This document shows, piece after piece, positions 52,670 through 63,830 of a stretch of 64,000 nt of DNA. Position numbers and translations under genes: made by a program. The DNA is taken from the NCBI RefSeq assembly GCF_021654335.1, contig NZ_AP023423.1, positions 962,001 through 1,026,000 of the forward strand. Reading direction: 5' to 3'. The DNA is from Sideroxyarcus emersonii (GTDB lineage Bacteria; Pseudomonadota; Gammaproteobacteria; Burkholderiales; Gallionellaceae). Numbering within the stretch: position 1 is the first letter of the stretch; every line of letters begins with the position of its first letter. The notes under the pieces are model-generated. The model saw only the letters and a program-made list of their open reading frames with translations, made no database searches and had not been told where the DNA came from.

Positions 52670-54015
52670 GCATTGAGTTCCGTATGGTGCTACTGCGGCG
52701 TGTTGTCTGGCTGGCGTTGCTATTCGGTGTCGGTGCCCCGGTTCAGGCCGCGGATTTGCTTGAAATCTATCACTTGGCGCAGGGAAACGATCCGACCTTC
52801 GAGGCGGCGCGTCACGGATACGAAGCGGCGCAGGAGAAATCCCCCCAGGCCAGAGCTGGCAATCTGCCTACGGTCAATCTGACCGGGGGGCGGAATTACA
52901 CCGATGCGCAGGCTAGCTTCAATGGGTCGACGCCTTCAAGACAAGGTATCTACGCATGGACATGGACCTTGCAATTGACGCAACCCATTATGCGTCCGCA
53001 GAACATTCTTGCCTATTATGAATCCGAAGCGCAGGTCGATGCGGCTCAGGCAGAATTCTCACAGGCAGAGCAGGATATGATCCTGCGCGTGGCGCAGGCA
53101 TATTTCGATGCGTTGGTGGCGCAGGAAACGGTTGCCACGGCTGAAGCGCAGCTGCAGGCCATGCAGGAGCAGGAAGTGGTAGCCGCGCGCGGCTTCGAAT
53201 TGGGTACCGCCAGCATTACCGATTCGCATGAGGCCAAGTCGAAGGCGGAACAGGCGCGTGCGCAATTCATCGCGGCCAGGAACGATCTTGAAGCCAAACT
53301 CACCGAGATCGAAAAACTCACAGGCAAGCCTATCGACGTCCTGGCAGGGCTGAAACCAGCCGTGGTGATCCCGCAACCTGAACCGTCTGACATCGGTGCG
53401 TGGGTCGAACAGGCGAAGGACAACAACCCGACGGTACGGGCCCAGTTTGCTTCCTTGCGGGCCGCCGGATACGCGGTTACCAAGGCCAAGGCTGAGAATT
53501 TCTGGACGTTGGATTTCGTGGGTTCATATGGCGCGAACTATTCATCCGGCAGTGTGGCGATGCCGCTGGGCTATGAGTCGAGAGTCAAATCTGGTGTTGC
53601 CGGTATCCAGCTCTCGGTGCCGATCTTCGCCGGCGGGCTAAACAGTTCGCATACGAGGGAAGCGATCGCGAACCAAAGCAAGCTAAGCGCACAGTTGGAA
53701 GAAGCGCGCCGCAAAGCAGGTGCCGATGCAAAGCAGGCCTATGCCGGCATCATCAATGGCGTATCGCAGGCAGAGGCGCTTCAATCGGCAGTTGCGTCAG
53801 GCGAGAGTTCGGTTAAGGGCAATCAGGCAGGCTACAAACTTGGTTTGCGTATCAATAGCGATGTGCTCAATGCCCAGCAGCAATTGTTTGCCTCGAAGCG
53901 CGATTTGGCGAAAGCACGATCCGATACTTTGCTTGCCGGATTAAAGCTGAAAGCTGCGGCTGGGGTGCTTTCTGAAGCGGATGTGCAGGTGGTCAATATG
54001 CTGTTGAATCAGTGA
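52666..54015 (+). CDS. TolC-family outer membrane channel protein
   Basis: The 449-residue protein forms the outer-membrane and periplasmic tunnel of the type I system. It has a signal peptide ending VGAPVQA-ADLLEIYHLAQGNDPTFEAA, the N-terminal hallmark of TolC/LapE-like proteins. Two structural repeats follow, each with long helices (PSDIGAWVEQAKDNNPTVRAQFAS, and the GLRINSDVLNAQQQLFASKRDL segment near the C-terminus). The start is a GTG at 52666 that overlaps the hlyD-like stop; an ATG six codons later is possible. It is the last gene of the secretion operon. Confidence 0.93.
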   Translation: MSIEFRMVLLRRVVWLALLFGVGAPVQAADLLEIYHLAQGNDPTFEAARHGYEAAQEKSPQARAGNLPTVNLTGGRNYTDAQASFNGSTPSRQGIYAWTWTLQLTQPIMRPQNILAYYESEAQVDAAQAEFSQAEQDMILRVAQAYFDALVAQETVATAEAQLQAMQEQEVVAARGFELGTASITDSHEAKSKAEQARAQFIAARNDLEAKLTEIEKLTGKPIDVLAGLKPAVVIPQPEPSDIGAWVEQAKDNNPTVRAQFASLRAAGYAVTKAKAENFWTLDFVGSYGANYSSGSVAMPLGYESRVKSGVAGIQLSVPIFAGGLNSSHTREAIANQSKLSAQLEEARRKAGADAKQAYAGIINGVSQAEALQSAVASGESSVKGNQAGYKLGLRINSDVLNAQQQLFASKRDLAKARSDTLLAGLKLKAAAGVLSEADVQVVNMLLNQ

Positions 54016-54422
54016 TTTCCCGATACCGATTTATGGCTATTTCGAGAAATGATGAAGTTTCAATTCGACATTGTTGGCTTTCGAGCCGCTTGGAATCGAA
54101 AGGCGCATGTGCATATATAAGCAATTGCTGCTGTTAATTGAGCGTGAATGTGTCGATGCAATTGCGACTTCGTGACTACGTGATATACAATCCGTCGGTT
54201 AGCTGCGGAGTGACTTGCGGTTAGCACGTTTTTTTGCAGTAGTGCCAATGGTAATATCGGCCAGTTGGCAATATAAAAACAATAATATTTTGGAATGTCG
54301 GGCGGGTTTCTTGCTCTGCGCCAGATCACATGAACCGCGGTGTCGAAGCCGAAGGTCGAATAAATTAGAGTAGCATTCTGCGTTCCCGTGGTTCGGGGCA
54401 TACAGAGGAGGGGACTCAAAAA
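54016..54422 (+). other. Intergenic region between the secretion operon and nuoA
   Basis: These 407 bases are AT-rich and hold no supported gene; one 119-codon minus-strand frame has no ribosome-binding site or recognisable protein. The nuo promoter is expected here. No copy of the tRNA-Leu 3' end was found by eye, so no right-hand attachment site is apparent. A strong AGGAGGGG ribosome-binding site stands right before nuoA. Confidence 0.6.
54162..54191 (+). promoter_or_regulatory. Candidate sigma-70 promoter for the nuo operon
   Basis: TTGCGA (54162-54167), an 18-base spacer and TACAAT (54186-54191) match the consensus at four and five of six positions. It would give a 5' leader of about 225 bases before nuoA. 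Other AT-rich boxes nearer to nuoA cannot be excluded. Confidence 0.35.
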
Positions 54423-54779
54423 ATGTTGGAAAACTATTTTCCAGTTGTGCTTTTTATCGCCATCGCTTTTGTGATGGGCGTGCTGCCTTTGGCGTTGGGC
54501 AAGCTGCTTGGCCCCAACCGTCCGGACGAGAAAAAGCTTTCTCCCTATGAGTGTGGTTTCGAGGCGTTTGAGGATGCGCGCATGAAGTTCGACGTGCGCT
54601 TCTATCTCGTGGCCATCCTGTTCATCCTGTTCGATCTCGAAATCGCCTTCCTTTTCCCCTGGGCGATCGTGCTGAAAGAGATCGGCACCTTTGGTTTTGT
54701 TTCCATGATGATCTTTCTCGCCATCCTTGTGGTTGGCTTTATCTACGAATGGATGAAAGGAGCCTTGGAATGGGAATAG
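54423..54779 (+). CDS. nuoA: NADH-quinone oxidoreductase subunit A
   Basis: NuoA is a small membrane-arm subunit of respiratory complex I, which couples NADH oxidation by quinone to proton export. The 118-residue protein has three transmembrane helices. The conserved loop [45 protein letters not shown] contains the quinone-site cysteine. It is the first gene of the nuo operon, has a strong ribosome-binding site (AGGAGGGG), and overlaps nuoB by 10 bases. Confidence 0.97.
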   Translation: MLENYFPVVLFIAIAFVMGVLPLALGKLLGPNRPDEKKLSPYECGFEAFEDARMKFDVRFYLVAILFILFDLEIAFLFPWAIVLKEIGTFGFVSMMIFLAILVVGFIYEWMKGALEWE

Positions 54780-55249
54780 AAGGTGTGCTTGAAAAGGGCT
54801 TCGTCACCACCACTGCAGATACGGTAATCAATTATGTGCGTACCGGCTCGCTGTGGCCGATGACCTTTGGTCTGGCCTGTTGTGCCGTGGAGATGATGCA
54901 TGCGGCCTTGCCGCGTTATGACCTGGATCGTTTCGGGGCGGGCGCCTTCCGCCCCAGTCCGCGCCAGTCGGACGTGATGATCGTGGCGGGTACGCTGTGC
55001 AACAAGATGGCGCCGGCCTTGCGCAAGGTGTACGACCAGATGGCCGAGCCGCGCTGGGTGATCTCCATGGGGTCGTGTGCGAACGGCGGCGGCTACTATC
55101 ATTATTCCTATTCGGTGGTGCGCGGCTGTGACCGTATCGTGCCGGTGGATATCTATGTCCCCGGCTGCCCGCCGACCGCCGAAGCGCTGCTCTACGGCAT
55201 CATCCAGTTGCAGAACAAGATCAAGCGAACCAATACCATTGCGCGTTAG
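54770..55249 (+). CDS. nuoB: NADH-quinone oxidoreductase subunit B
   Basis: NuoB carries the terminal iron-sulfur cluster N2 that passes electrons to quinone. The 159-residue protein shows the cluster ligands as adjacent cysteines in [10 protein letters not shown], then [16 protein letters not shown] and [15 protein letters not shown]. The start at 54770 is chosen over an in-frame ATG at 54749 because AAAGGAG lies at the right distance and the protein then starts with a normal family N-terminus. Confidence 0.97.
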   Translation: MGIEGVLEKGFVTTTADTVINYVRTGSLWPMTFGLACCAVEMMHAALPRYDLDRFGAGAFRPSPRQSDVMIVAGTLCNKMAPALRKVYDQMAEPRWVISMGSCANGGGYYHYSYSVVRGCDRIVPVDIYVPGCPPTAEALLYGIIQLQNKIKRTNTIAR

Positions 55250-55255
55250 GATGAT

Positions 55256-55885
55256 ATGGCTACTGACCTGAACATACTGTCCTCGAATCTGAAAGAGGCA
55301 TTCTCTGTCAAAGTGGTGAGTCTGGAAGAGCGTCTGGGCGAACTCACGCTGGTGGTCCGCTCCAGCGACATGATCAGCGTCTTCACCCGCTTGCGCGACG
55401 ACGCCGACCTGCGCTTCGAAGAATTGGTCGACGTATGCGGCATCGACTATTCCACTTACGGCAGCGAACTTTGCGAAGACGGCAAGTATCTGCCCGAAGC
55501 GCCGCGCGCAGGTCCCCGATTCGCGGCCGTCTATCATTTGCTTTCGGTGACGCACAACATTCGCCTGCGCGTGCGCGTGTTCGCGGACGATGACGAGATG
55601 CCGGTGCTGAATTCGGTATCGGAGATCTGGCCTTCTGCAAACTGGTATGAGCGCGAGGCGTTCGACCTGTACGGCATCATCTTCGTTGGGCATCCTGACC
55701 TGCGCCGCATCCTGACCGACTATGGTTTCGTCGGCAATCCGTTCCGCAAGGACTTCCCCTTGTCCGGCACCGTCGAGATGCGCTACGACGCTGCGCAGCA
55801 GCGTGTGGTGTATGAGCCGGTGACGGTGGAGCCGCGCGAGATCACGCCGCGTACGATGCGCGAAGAGAACTACGGTCGCTCCTGA
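55256..55885 (+). CDS. nuoC: NADH-quinone oxidoreductase subunit C
   Basis: NuoC is a peripheral-arm subunit (30-kDa type) next to NuoD. The 209-residue protein has the signature [36 protein letters not shown] near residues 120-160. Here nuoC and nuoD are separate genes, unlike the fused nuoCD of E. coli. It follows nuoB by 6 bases. Confidence 0.97.
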   Translation: MATDLNILSSNLKEAFSVKVVSLEERLGELTLVVRSSDMISVFTRLRDDADLRFEELVDVCGIDYSTYGSELCEDGKYLPEAPRAGPRFAAVYHLLSVTHNIRLRVRVFADDDEMPVLNSVSEIWPSANWYEREAFDLYGIIFVGHPDLRRILTDYGFVGNPFRKDFPLSGTVEMRYDAAQQRVVYEPVTVEPREITPRTMREENYGRS

Positions 55886-55907
55886 CAGAATCAAAGAAGG
55901 CAACGTT

Positions 55908-57161
55908 ATGGCTGAGATTAAGAACTATACGATGAACTTCGGACCGCAGCATCCGGCGGCACACGGCGTGCTGCGTCTGGTGCTGGAGCTGGACGGCGAG
56001 GTGGTCGAGCGTGCCGACCCGCATATCGGTCTGTTGCACCGCGCGACGGAAAAGCTGGCCGAGCACAAGACTTTCCTGCAGGCCGTTCCCTACATGGATC
56101 GCCTGGACTATGTGTCCATGATGCTCAACGAGCATGCCTATGTGATGGCGATCGAAAAGCTGGCCGGCATCGAAGTGCCGATCCGCGCGCAATACATCCG
56201 CGTCCTTTTCGACGAGATCACGCGCATCCTGAACCACCTGTTGTGGCTCGGTGCCTCCGGCATCGACCTGGGTGCGATGACCATGTTCTTCTACACCTTC
56301 CGCGAGCGCGAAGACCTGCTGGATGCCTACGAGGCGGTTTCCGGTGCGCGCCTGCATGCCGCCTACTATCGTCCGGGCGGCGTGTATCGCGACCTGCCCG
56401 ATTCCATGCCGCAGTACGAGGCAAGCAGGATCCACAATGCAGCTGCGGTGAAGCGGAAGAACGAGAATCGCCAGGGGTCGCTGCTCGACTTCCTGGAGGA
56501 TTTCACCAACCGTTTCCCCAAATACGTGGACGAGTACGAGACGCTGCTGACCGACAACCGCATCTGGAAGCAGCGCACGGTGGGCATCGGCGTGGTGTCG
56601 CCGGAGCGCGCGCTGGCGATGGGCTTCACCGGGCCAATGCTGCGGGGTTCCGGCGTGGTGTGGGACCTGCGCAAGAAACAGCCGTATGAAGTCTATGACA
56701 GGCTGGATTTCGACATCCCCGTCGGCGTCGAGGGCGATTGCTACGACCGTTACCTGGTGCGCGTGGAAGAAATGCGCCAGTCCAACCGCATCATGAAACA
56801 GTGCATAGACTGGCTGCGCAAGAATCCGGGACCGGTGATGACCGACGACCTCAAGTTCGCGCCGCCGAAGCGCGAATCCATGAAGCAGAACATGGAAGAG
56901 CTGATCCACCACTTCAAGCTGTTCACGGAAGGTTTCCATGTGCCTGCCGGCGAAGTGTATTCCGCCGTCGAGCACGCCAAGGGCGAGTTCGGCATCTATC
57001 TGGTATCGGATGGCGCGAACAAGCCATATCGCATGAAAATTCGCGCACCGGGATTCGCGCACCTGTCCGGCCTGGACGAGATGGTGCGCGGGCACATGAT
57101 CGCCGACGTGGTGGCGATCATCGGTACGCAGGACATCGTTTTCGGGGAGATAGACCGCTGA
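55908..57161 (+). CDS. nuoD: NADH-quinone oxidoreductase subunit D
   Basis: NuoD (49-kDa type, related to the large subunit of NiFe hydrogenases) builds the quinone pocket with NuoB. The 417-residue protein begins with the family motif [22 protein letters not shown] and contains [14 protein letters not shown] with the conserved quinone-site histidine region. The C-terminus reads [18 protein letters not shown], as in relatives. Its TGA shares one base with the nuoE ATG. Confidence 0.98.
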   Translation: MAEIKNYTMNFGPQHPAAHGVLRLVLELDGEVVERADPHIGLLHRATEKLAEHKTFLQAVPYMDRLDYVSMMLNEHAYVMAIEKLAGIEVPIRAQYIRVLFDEITRILNHLLWLGASGIDLGAMTMFFYTFREREDLLDAYEAVSGARLHAAYYRPGGVYRDLPDSMPQYEASRIHNAAAVKRKNENRQGSLLDFLEDFTNRFPKYVDEYETLLTDNRIWKQRTVGIGVVSPERALAMGFTGPMLRGSGVVWDLRKKQPYEVYDRLDFDIPVGVEGDCYDRYLVRVEEMRQSNRIMKQCIDWLRKNPGPVMTDDLKFAPPKRESMKQNMEELIHHFKLFTEGFHVPAGEVYSAVEHAKGEFGIYLVSDGANKPYRMKIRAPGFAHLSGLDEMVRGHMIADVVAIIGTQDIVFGEIDR

Positions 57162-57640
57162 TGTTATCCCAACAGATCACCGCGCTCATCGACAAAGAGC
57201 TGAAGAAATACCCCGCCGACCAGCGCCAATCTGCCGTGATGGCGGCATTGCGCTTCGTGCAGGATGAAAAGGGCTGGATCGCGCCGGAAGACATGGCGGA
57301 TATCGCCGCCTACATCGGCATGCCGCAGATGGCGGTTTACGAAGTGGCGACCTTCTACCACATGTACCAGCTCAAGCCGATGGGCAAATATACGTTGACC
57401 GTGTGCACCAACCTGTCGTGCCAGTTATGCGGTTCGGACGATACGCTGGCGCATCTCAACAAGCGGCTCGGTATCGGTCCGGGCGAAGTCACCGCAGATG
57501 GCAGGTACGGCCTGCGCGAAGGCGAGTGCATGGGCGCCTGCGTGGATGCGCCGATGTTCACCATCAACAATAAAAAACTGTGCGGTCGTTTGACCAGCGA
57601 GAAGATCGACCAGATTCTGGCGGAACTGGATAAGCAATGA
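57161..57640 (+). CDS. nuoE: NADH-quinone oxidoreductase subunit E
   Basis: NuoE (24-kDa type) holds the 2Fe-2S cluster N1a in the NADH dehydrogenase module. The 159-residue protein shows the thioredoxin-like fold with cluster ligands in [10 protein letters not shown] and [10 protein letters not shown]. The start at 57161 follows directly from the TGATG overlap with nuoD; the same frame is open further upstream inside nuoD but lacks protein character. It overlaps nuoF by four bases. Confidence 0.97.
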   Translation: MLSQQITALIDKELKKYPADQRQSAVMAALRFVQDEKGWIAPEDMADIAAYIGMPQMAVYEVATFYHMYQLKPMGKYTLTVCTNLSCQLCGSDDTLAHLNKRLGIGPGEVTADGRYGLREGECMGACVDAPMFTINNKKLCGRLTSEKIDQILAELDKQ

Positions 57641-58902
57641 GCGAACCCATCATTCTCAATACGATGCATTTCGACCAGCCGTGGACGCTGGAGAATTACC
57701 TCAAGGTGGGCGGCTATCAGGCGCTGCGCAAGGTGTTGGCCGAGAAGTTGTCGCCGGAAGCGATCATTTCCGAGGTGAAGGCGTCCGGTCTGCGCGGCCG
57801 CGGCGGTGCGGGTTTCCCCACCGGCCTGAAATGGAGCTTCATGCCGCGCAACTACCAGGGCGACAAGTACCTGGTGTGCAATTCGGACGAAGGCGAGCCG
57901 GGCACCTGCAAGGACCGCGATATCCTGCGCTACAACCCGCACCTGCTGATCGAAGGCATGGCCATCGCGGCGTACACCATGGACGTGAAGACCGGCTACA
58001 ACTATGTGCACGGCGAGATCTTCGAAGCCTACGAGCGCATGGAGGAAGCGTGCGAAGAGGCGCGCAAGGCCGGCTATCTGGGCAAGAACATCATGGGCTT
58101 CGATTTTGAATTCGACTTGCACAACCACATGGGCTATGGCGCCTATGTGTGCGGCGAAGAGACCGCATTGCTCGAATCCATCGAAGGCAAGAAGGGGCAG
58201 CCGCGCTTCAAGCCGCCGTTCCCCGCCAGCTTCGGCCTGTATGGCAAGCCGACCACCATCAACAATACCGAGACATTCGCCAGCATCCCCTACATCATCC
58301 GTGAAGGCGGGCAGAAGTTCGCCAATCTGGGGGTGCCCAACAGCGGCGGCGTGAAGCTCTTTTCCATCTCCGGCCATGTCAACAAACCCGGCAACTTCGA
58401 GGTGCCGCTGGGCACGCCATTCAAGAAGCTGCTGGAGATGGCGGGCGGTGTCCGTCACGGGCACAAGCTGAAGGCGGTGATTCCCGGCGGTTCCTCCATG
58501 CCGGTGCTGCCTGCCGAGATCATGATGGGCCTTAACATGGATTTCGACTCGATCCAGAAGGCCGGTTCCTATCTGGGCACCGGGGCCATCATCGTGATGG
58601 ACGAGACGACCTGCATGGTCAAGGCGCTGGAGCGCCTGTCCTATTTCTACTTCGAGGAATCTTGCGGCCAGTGCACGCCCTGCCGCGAAGGCACGGGCTG
58701 GCTGTATCGCATCATCCACCGCATCGAACATGGCCAGGGCAAGCCGGAAGACCTGGACCTGCTGCTCGACCTGTGCGGCAACATCGCTGGACGCACCATC
58801 TGCGCTCTGGGGGATGCGGCGGCGTGGCCGGTGCAGGGTTTCCTCAAGCACTATCGCAAGGAATTCGAATATCACATCGAGCACAAACGTTGCCTGGTGT
58901 GA
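57637..58902 (+). CDS. nuoF: NADH-quinone oxidoreductase subunit F
   Basis: NuoF (51-kDa type) binds NADH, FMN and the 4Fe-4S cluster N3. The 421-residue protein has the nucleotide-binding segment [16 protein letters not shown] near residue 48, and the FMN site continues through [13 protein letters not shown] near 82-94. The cluster motif is [15 protein letters not shown] near 345, with the fourth cysteine in the following TICALGDAA. It overlaps nuoE and precedes nuoG by 22 bases. Confidence 0.98.
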   Translation: MSEPIILNTMHFDQPWTLENYLKVGGYQALRKVLAEKLSPEAIISEVKASGLRGRGGAGFPTGLKWSFMPRNYQGDKYLVCNSDEGEPGTCKDRDILRYNPHLLIEGMAIAAYTMDVKTGYNYVHGEIFEAYERMEEACEEARKAGYLGKNIMGFDFEFDLHNHMGYGAYVCGEETALLESIEGKKGQPRFKPPFPASFGLYGKPTTINNTETFASIPYIIREGGQKFANLGVPNSGGVKLFSISGHVNKPGNFEVPLGTPFKKLLEMAGGVRHGHKLKAVIPGGSSMPVLPAEIMMGLNMDFDSIQKAGSYLGTGAIIVMDETTCMVKALERLSYFYFEESCGQCTPCREGTGWLYRIIHRIEHGQGKPEDLDLLLDLCGNIAGRTICALGDAAAWPVQGFLKHYRKEFEYHIEHKRCLV

Positions 58903-58924
58903 GGCTGAATGGAATAGGTGAGCA

Positions 58925-61234
58925 ATGATCAATATCGAGATTGACGGCAAGCAGATACAGACTCAAAACGGCGCGACCGTGATCGAGGCTGCACATCAGG
59001 CGGGTATCACCATCCCGCATTTCTGCTATCACAAGAAGCTTTCCATCGCTGCCAACTGCCGCATGTGCCTGGTGCAGGTTGAGAAGGCGCCCAAGCCGCT
59101 GCCGGCTTGCGCCACGCCGGTGGCGGAAGGCATGAAGGTGTTCACCCATTCCGAACAGGCGGTGAAGGCGCAACAGGGCGTGATGGAATTCCTGCTGATC
59201 AACCACCCGCTGGATTGCCCGATCTGCGACCAGGGCGGCGAGTGCATGCTGCAGGATATGTCGGTCGGTTACGGTGCCGGACATTCGCGCTATCACGAAG
59301 AGAAGCGCGTGGTATTGAGCAAGGACATTGGCCCGCTGGTGTCGGCGGAAGAGATGAGCCGCTGCATCAACTGTACCCGCTGCGTGCGCTTCGGCCAGGA
59401 GATCGCCGGACAAATGGAACTGGGGCAGGCGTTCCGCGGCGAGCATGCGGAGATCATGTCCTTTGTCTCCGGCACGGTGAATTCCGAACTCTCCGGCAAC
59501 ATGATCGACCTGTGCCCGGTCGGCGCGTTGACCAGCAAGCCGTTCCGCTACAAGGCGCGTTCCTGGGAATTGTCGCGCCGCCGCTCGGTCAGCGCGCACG
59601 ATGGTCTCGGCTCCAGCCTCGCGGTGCAGACCAAGAACAACCGCGTGCTGCGCGTGTTGCCGATCGAGAACGAGGATATCAACGAATGCTGGCTGTCCGA
59701 CAAGGACCGCTTTGCCTATGAAGGCCTGAATGCTGCAGACCGCCTGACCAGTCCGATGATCAAGCAGGACGGCCAATGGCAGGAAGTGGAATGGCAGGTC
59801 GCGCTGGAGTATGCGGCCAATGGCCTGCGCCACATCGCCAACGGTGCCGGCGGCGAGCAGATCGGCGCCCTGGCGACGGCGAACTCCACCCTGGAAGAGC
59901 TTTACCTGCTGCAGAAACTGATGCGCGGCATCGGCAGCGAGAATGTCGACTTCCGCCTGCGCCAGTCCGACTTCAGCGCCGACGGCAAACAGCAGGGCGC
60001 CCCCTGGCTGGGCATGTCCATTGCCGATATCGGCCGCGCCGATCGTTTCCTCATCGTCGGCAGCTTCCTGCGCAAGGATCACCCGCTGCTGGCGGCACGT
60101 ATCCGCCAGGCAGTGAAGAAGGGCGCCCAGGTCAACATTCTTCATTCCACCGATGACGACTTGCTGATGAAGGTGACGAACAAGGCCATCGTTGCGCCGA
60201 ATGCGCTGGTGGAAAACCTGACGCAAGTGTCGAAGGCGCTGGCAGCAGAAAAACAGGGCGCGCAGAACGCCAGCGGAGAAGCCGCCGCCATCGCCCGGAG
60301 TATCGCCAGTGGCGAACGGGTTGCGGTGCTGCTCGGCAATTTCGCCCAGCAACATCCGCAAGCGGCGCAACTGCAGGCGCTGGCACAGCAGATCGCCGCG
60401 TTGAGCAACGGCAAGTTCGGATTCCTCGGCGAGGCGGCAAACAGCGTCGGCGGCTATCTGGCCCAGGCCGTGCCCAAGGCAAAGGGCCTGAATGCCGCCG
60501 CCATGCTGGCAAGCCCGCGCAAAGCCTATGTGCTGTTGAACGTCGAAGCGGAACTGGACTGTGCCAATCCGCAGCAGGCTGTCGCTGCGATGCAGGCGGC
60601 GGACATGGTGATCGCGATGAGCGCGTACAAGCACCGGGCGACGGAATATGCCGATGTGCTGCTGCCGATCGCGCCGTTCACCGAGACTTCCGGTACTTTC
60701 GTCAGTACGGAAGGGCGGGTGCAAAGCTTCAAGGGAGCGGTCAAGCCGCTGGGCGAAGCACGCCCGGCGTGGAAGGTGCTGCGCGTGCTGGGCAATCTTT
60801 TGCAGGTGGAAGGTTTCGGCCAGGACACCTCGGAAGCGGTGCGCGACGAGGCGCTTCATGGCGTGGATGTGGCAACCCGCCTGAACAATGCAGTCGGCGG
60901 GGTGGAAGCCAGCGCGGCGCAGGCTGCAAGCGGCCTGCAGCGCGTGAGCGATGTGCCGATCTACGCGACGGATGCCGTGGTGCGCCGTTCCGCGCCGTTG
61001 CAGGCGACGGCCGATGCCGCGCAGCCGCAGGTACGGCTGCATGGCGAGGAATTGAAGAAGCTGGGCGTGCCGTCCGGTGCCATGGTGAACGTCAGCCAGG
61101 GGCAGGGCAAAGTGCAGCTGGTCGCAGTTGCCGACGATAGCTTGCCCAAAGGGGTGGTGCGCGTGGCGGCCGGCCATGCTGCAACTGCGGCGCTGGGCGC
61201 CATGTTTGGAACGATTTCAGTGGAGCGCGCATGA
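58925..61234 (+). CDS. nuoG: NADH-quinone oxidoreductase subunit G
   Basis: NuoG (75-kDa type) carries several iron-sulfur clusters. The 769-residue protein starts with a 2Fe-2S ferredoxin domain ([21 protein letters not shown]). It continues with a [23 protein letters not shown] segment and a 4Fe-4S motif [13 protein letters not shown]. The long C-terminal half resembles molybdopterin oxidoreductases but holds no cofactor in complex I. Length and motif order are normal for proteobacteria. Its last four bases overlap nuoH. Confidence 0.97.
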   Translation: MINIEIDGKQIQTQNGATVIEAAHQAGITIPHFCYHKKLSIAANCRMCLVQVEKAPKPLPACATPVAEGMKVFTHSEQAVKAQQGVMEFLLINHPLDCPICDQGGECMLQDMSVGYGAGHSRYHEEKRVVLSKDIGPLVSAEEMSRCINCTRCVRFGQEIAGQMELGQAFRGEHAEIMSFVSGTVNSELSGNMIDLCPVGALTSKPFRYKARSWELSRRRSVSAHDGLGSSLAVQTKNNRVLRVLPIENEDINECWLSDKDRFAYEGLNAADRLTSPMIKQDGQWQEVEWQVALEYAANGLRHIANGAGGEQIGALATANSTLEELYLLQKLMRGIGSENVDFRLRQSDFSADGKQQGAPWLGMSIADIGRADRFLIVGSFLRKDHPLLAARIRQAVKKGAQVNILHSTDDDLLMKVTNKAIVAPNALVENLTQVSKALAAEKQGAQNASGEAAAIARSIASGERVAVLLGNFAQQHPQAAQLQALAQQIAALSNGKFGFLGEAANSVGGYLAQAVPKAKGLNAAAMLASPRKAYVLLNVEAELDCANPQQAVAAMQAADMVIAMSAYKHRATEYADVLLPIAPFTETSGTFVSTEGRVQSFKGAVKPLGEARPAWKVLRVLGNLLQVEGFGQDTSEAVRDEALHGVDVATRLNNAVGGVEASAAQAASGLQRVSDVPIYATDAVVRRSAPLQATADAAQPQVRLHGEELKKLGVPSGAMVNVSQGQGKVQLVAVADDSLPKGVVRVAAGHAATAALGAMFGTISVERA

Positions 61235-62331
61235 TGGAAGCCCAGGCCCTGCATTTAATACAATGGCTTTTGAGCCAGGTCGGACTCTGGGATGTGCTGC
61301 GCGGATTCATCGAGCCGATCTGGCCGGTGGCCTGGATCGTGGTCAAGATCCTGGTAATCATCCTCCCCATCATGGGCGCGGTGGCCTACCTGACCCTGGC
61401 CGAGCGCAAGGTGCTGGGCTTCATGCAGGTGCGCCCGGGCCCCAACCGCGTCGGCTACTGGGGGCTGCTGCAGCCGATCGCGGATGGCGTCAAGCTGTTG
61501 TTCAAGGAAATCATCATCCCGACCGGAGCCAACAAGTTCCTGTTCGTCGCTGCGCCGGTCCTGGCGCTGGTGCCCGCACTGGCGGCATGGGCTGTGGTGC
61601 CGTTCGACGATGGCATGATCCTGGCGAACGTGAATGCCGGATTGCTGTATCTGCTGGCCATGACTTCGCTCGGCGTGTACGGCATCATCATCGCGGGCTG
61701 GGCTTCCAACTCCAAATATGCCTTCCTCGGGGCTTTGCGTTCTGCCGCGCAGATCGTGTCGTATGAACTGGCCATGGGCTTCGCACTGGTGTGCGTGCTG
61801 CTGGCGGCGCAGAGCATGAACCTGGGCGACATCGTGCGCGGTCAGCAGGGTTCCTATGGCATGTTCGGCTGGTACTGGATACCGCTATTCCCGATGTTCG
61901 TGGTGTATTTCATCGCCGGCGTGGCCGAAACCAACCGCGCTCCGTTCGACCTGGCAGAAGGCGAGTCGGAGATCGTGGCCGGCTTCCATGTGGAATATTC
62001 CGGCATGGGTTTCGCGCTGTTCTTCCTGGCGGAATACGCCAACATGATCCTGATCGCCGCGCTGACCTCGGTCATGTTCCTCGGCGGCTGGCTCAATCCT
62101 TTCCATGGCTGGCCGTTGCTGGGTGAATTGACGGACCATATTCCAGGCTTGCTCTGGATGCTGGGCAAGATGTCGGTCATGCTGTTCATATTCCTGTGGT
62201 TCCGCGCGACTTTCCCGCGTTACCGCTACGACCAGTTGATGCGCCTGGGCTGGAAGGTGTTCATTCCGCTCACCCTGGTCTGGGTGGTGGTGGTCGCCGC
62301 GTGGATGCAAACGCCCTGGTGGCTTTGGTAA
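61231..62331 (+). CDS. nuoH: NADH-quinone oxidoreductase subunit H
   Basis: NuoH is the membrane subunit at the base of the quinone channel. The 366-residue protein has eight or nine transmembrane helices and the conserved segments [20 protein letters not shown] and [27 protein letters not shown]. The glutamates in the latter loop lie on the proton pathway. The ATG at 61231 overlaps the nuoG stop. Confidence 0.98.
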   Translation: MMEAQALHLIQWLLSQVGLWDVLRGFIEPIWPVAWIVVKILVIILPIMGAVAYLTLAERKVLGFMQVRPGPNRVGYWGLLQPIADGVKLLFKEIIIPTGANKFLFVAAPVLALVPALAAWAVVPFDDGMILANVNAGLLYLLAMTSLGVYGIIIAGWASNSKYAFLGALRSAAQIVSYELAMGFALVCVLLAAQSMNLGDIVRGQQGSYGMFGWYWIPLFPMFVVYFIAGVAETNRAPFDLAEGESEIVAGFHVEYSGMGFALFFLAEYANMILIAALTSVMFLGGWLNPFHGWPLLGELTDHIPGLLWMLGKMSVMLFIFLWFRATFPRYRYDQLMRLGWKVFIPLTLVWVVVVAAWMQTPWWLW

Positions 62332-62348
62332 CTGCCCGAGGATATAAA

Positions 62349-62837
62349 ATGAAAAACCTCATCGCTTTCTTTAAGAGTTTCCTGCTGCTTGAATTGCTCA
62401 AGGGCATGTCGGTGACCGGACGCTATTTCTTCGCGCGTCACATCACCGTCGAGTATCCGGATGAAAAGACGCCGCAGAGTTTCCGCTTCCGCGGCCTGCA
62501 CGCGCAACGCCGCTACCCGAACGGGGAGGAGCGTTGCATCGGCTGCAAACTGTGCGAAGCGGTATGCCCTGCATTGGCGATCAAGATCGAAGTGGCCGAG
62601 CGCGAGGACGGCACGCGCCGTACCACGCAGTACGATATCGACCTGACCAAATGCATCTTCTGCGGTTTCTGCGAGGAATCGTGCCCGGTCGACGCCATCG
62701 TCGAAACCCGGGTGTTCGAATACCACGGCGAGAAGCGCGGCGACCTCTATTACACCAAGCCCATGCTGCTGGCGATGGGGGAGAAGTACGAAGAGCAGAT
62801 CGCTTTGGATCGAGCTGCCGATGCCAAGTATCGGTAA
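62349..62837 (+). CDS. nuoI: NADH-quinone oxidoreductase subunit I
   Basis: NuoI (23-kDa type) carries the 4Fe-4S clusters N6a and N6b between NuoG and NuoB. The 162-residue protein shows two ferredoxin motifs, [12 protein letters not shown] and [12 protein letters not shown]. An amphipathic N-terminal helix ([20 protein letters not shown]) likely lies on the membrane. The start at 62349 gives this family-typical N-terminus; the frame is open upstream only because it overlaps nuoH. Confidence 0.97.
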   Translation: MKNLIAFFKSFLLLELLKGMSVTGRYFFARHITVEYPDEKTPQSFRFRGLHAQRRYPNGEERCIGCKLCEAVCPALAIKIEVAEREDGTRRTTQYDIDLTKCIFCGFCEESCPVDAIVETRVFEYHGEKRGDLYYTKPMLLAMGEKYEEQIALDRAADAKYR

Positions 62838-62850
62838 ATGAGGAAGACCA

Positions 62851-63498
62851 ATGAATCTTGAAACGATATTGTTCTATTTTTTCGCCACCGTGACCGTGCT
62901 GGCGGCCTTGCGCGTCATCACTGCACGCAACCCCCTGCATGCGGTGCTGTTCCTGGTGCTGGCCTTCGTCAGCAGTGCGGGCATCTGGCTGCTGCTGGAA
63001 GCGGAATTCCTCGCCATCGCCCTGGTGCTGGTATATGTGGGCGCGGTGATGGTGTTGTTCCTGTTTGTGGTGATGATGCTGGACATCAACATCGAGCGCC
63101 TGCGTGAAGGTTTCTGGCGCTGGCTGCCCATGGGATTGTTGCTGGCCGCATTGATCGGGGTGCAAATGGTCTGGGTACTGGGGGCCAGGGATATCTCCTC
63201 CGGAATGGCGCCGGTCAAGCACGCCGCCGACTACAGCAACACCAAGGAGCTGGGCCGCCTGATCTACACCGATTACGTCTATCCGTTCGAATTGGCGGCG
63301 GTGCTGTTGCTGGTGGCGATGGTCGCAGCGATCGCGCTGACGTTGCGCAAACGCCGCGATGCCAAACGGCAGGACATCGGCAAGCAGCTCAAGGTCAGAC
63401 GGGAAGACCGCGTGCGCATCGTTGCCGTTCCGTCCGTGCGCAAGGCCGAAACGGCACAGGATGGCGTTGCCGTGCCGAATGGCCATACTGCGGATTAA
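62851..63498 (+). CDS. nuoJ: NADH-quinone oxidoreductase subunit J
   Basis: NuoJ is a five-helix membrane subunit near the start of the proton-pumping arm. The 215-residue protein contains ARNPLHAVLFLVLAFVSSAGIWLLLEAEFLAIALVLVYVGAVMVLFLFVVMML, the conserved helix 2-3 region. The C-terminal 45 residues are hydrophilic and very basic (TLRKRRDAKRQDIGKQLKVRREDR), longer than in E. coli but common in betaproteobacteria. AGGAAG lies before the ATG. Confidence 0.96.
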   Translation: MNLETILFYFFATVTVLAALRVITARNPLHAVLFLVLAFVSSAGIWLLLEAEFLAIALVLVYVGAVMVLFLFVVMMLDINIERLREGFWRWLPMGLLLAALIGVQMVWVLGARDISSGMAPVKHAADYSNTKELGRLIYTDYVYPFELAAVLLLVAMVAAIALTLRKRRDAKRQDIGKQLKVRREDRVRIVAVPSVRKAETAQDGVAVPNGHTAD

Positions 63499-63513
63499 AG
63501 CAAAGGGGAGAAC

Positions 63514-63825
63514 ATGTTGAATCTGGGTCTATCGCATTATCTGGTGTTGAGCGCGGTGCTGTTCGCCATCAGCGTGGTCGGCATCTTCCTGAACCGCAAG
63601 AACCTGATCGTGCTGCTGATGGCGATCGAGTTGATGCTGCTGGCGGTCAATACCAACTTCGTTGCCTTCTCCCATTACCTGCACGACACGGCGGGTCAGA
63701 TATTCGTTTTCTTCATTCTCACCGTGGCTGCCGCTGAAGCGGCGATCGGCCTGGCGATCCTCGTGGTGCTATTCCGCAATCTGCGCACCATCAATGTGGA
63801 CGATCTCGGCAGCTTGAAAGGTTGA
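63514..63825 (+). CDS. nuoK: NADH-quinone oxidoreductase subunit K
   Basis: NuoK is a three-helix membrane subunit related to MrpC. The 103-residue protein has the buried glutamates in [15 protein letters not shown] (helix 2) and [15 protein letters not shown] (helix 3), which take part in proton transfer. AAAGGGGAG precedes the ATG. The stop at 63825 lies next to the nuoL start. Confidence 0.97.
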   Translation: MLNLGLSHYLVLSAVLFAISVVGIFLNRKNLIVLLMAIELMLLAVNTNFVAFSHYLHDTAGQIFVFFILTVAAAEAAIGLAILVVLFRNLRTINVDDLGSLKG

Positions 63826-63830
63826 TGCGC

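Noticed and set aside
36788..54015. A LapD/LapG-controlled adhesin system
   Set aside because: No LapD- or LapG-like gene is nearby and the substrate's N-terminus is M23-like, without a visible LapA-type retention module, so that regulation is not supported.
54060..54419. A 119-codon minus-strand frame between the TolC-like gene and nuoA
   Set aside because: It covers the expected nuo promoter and the nuoA ribosome-binding site, shows no recognisable motif, and has no start signal.
33598..54422. A complete integrative element or prophage
   Set aside because: No integrase, transposase, relaxase or phage structural gene is present, and no direct repeat of the tRNA end was found by eye.
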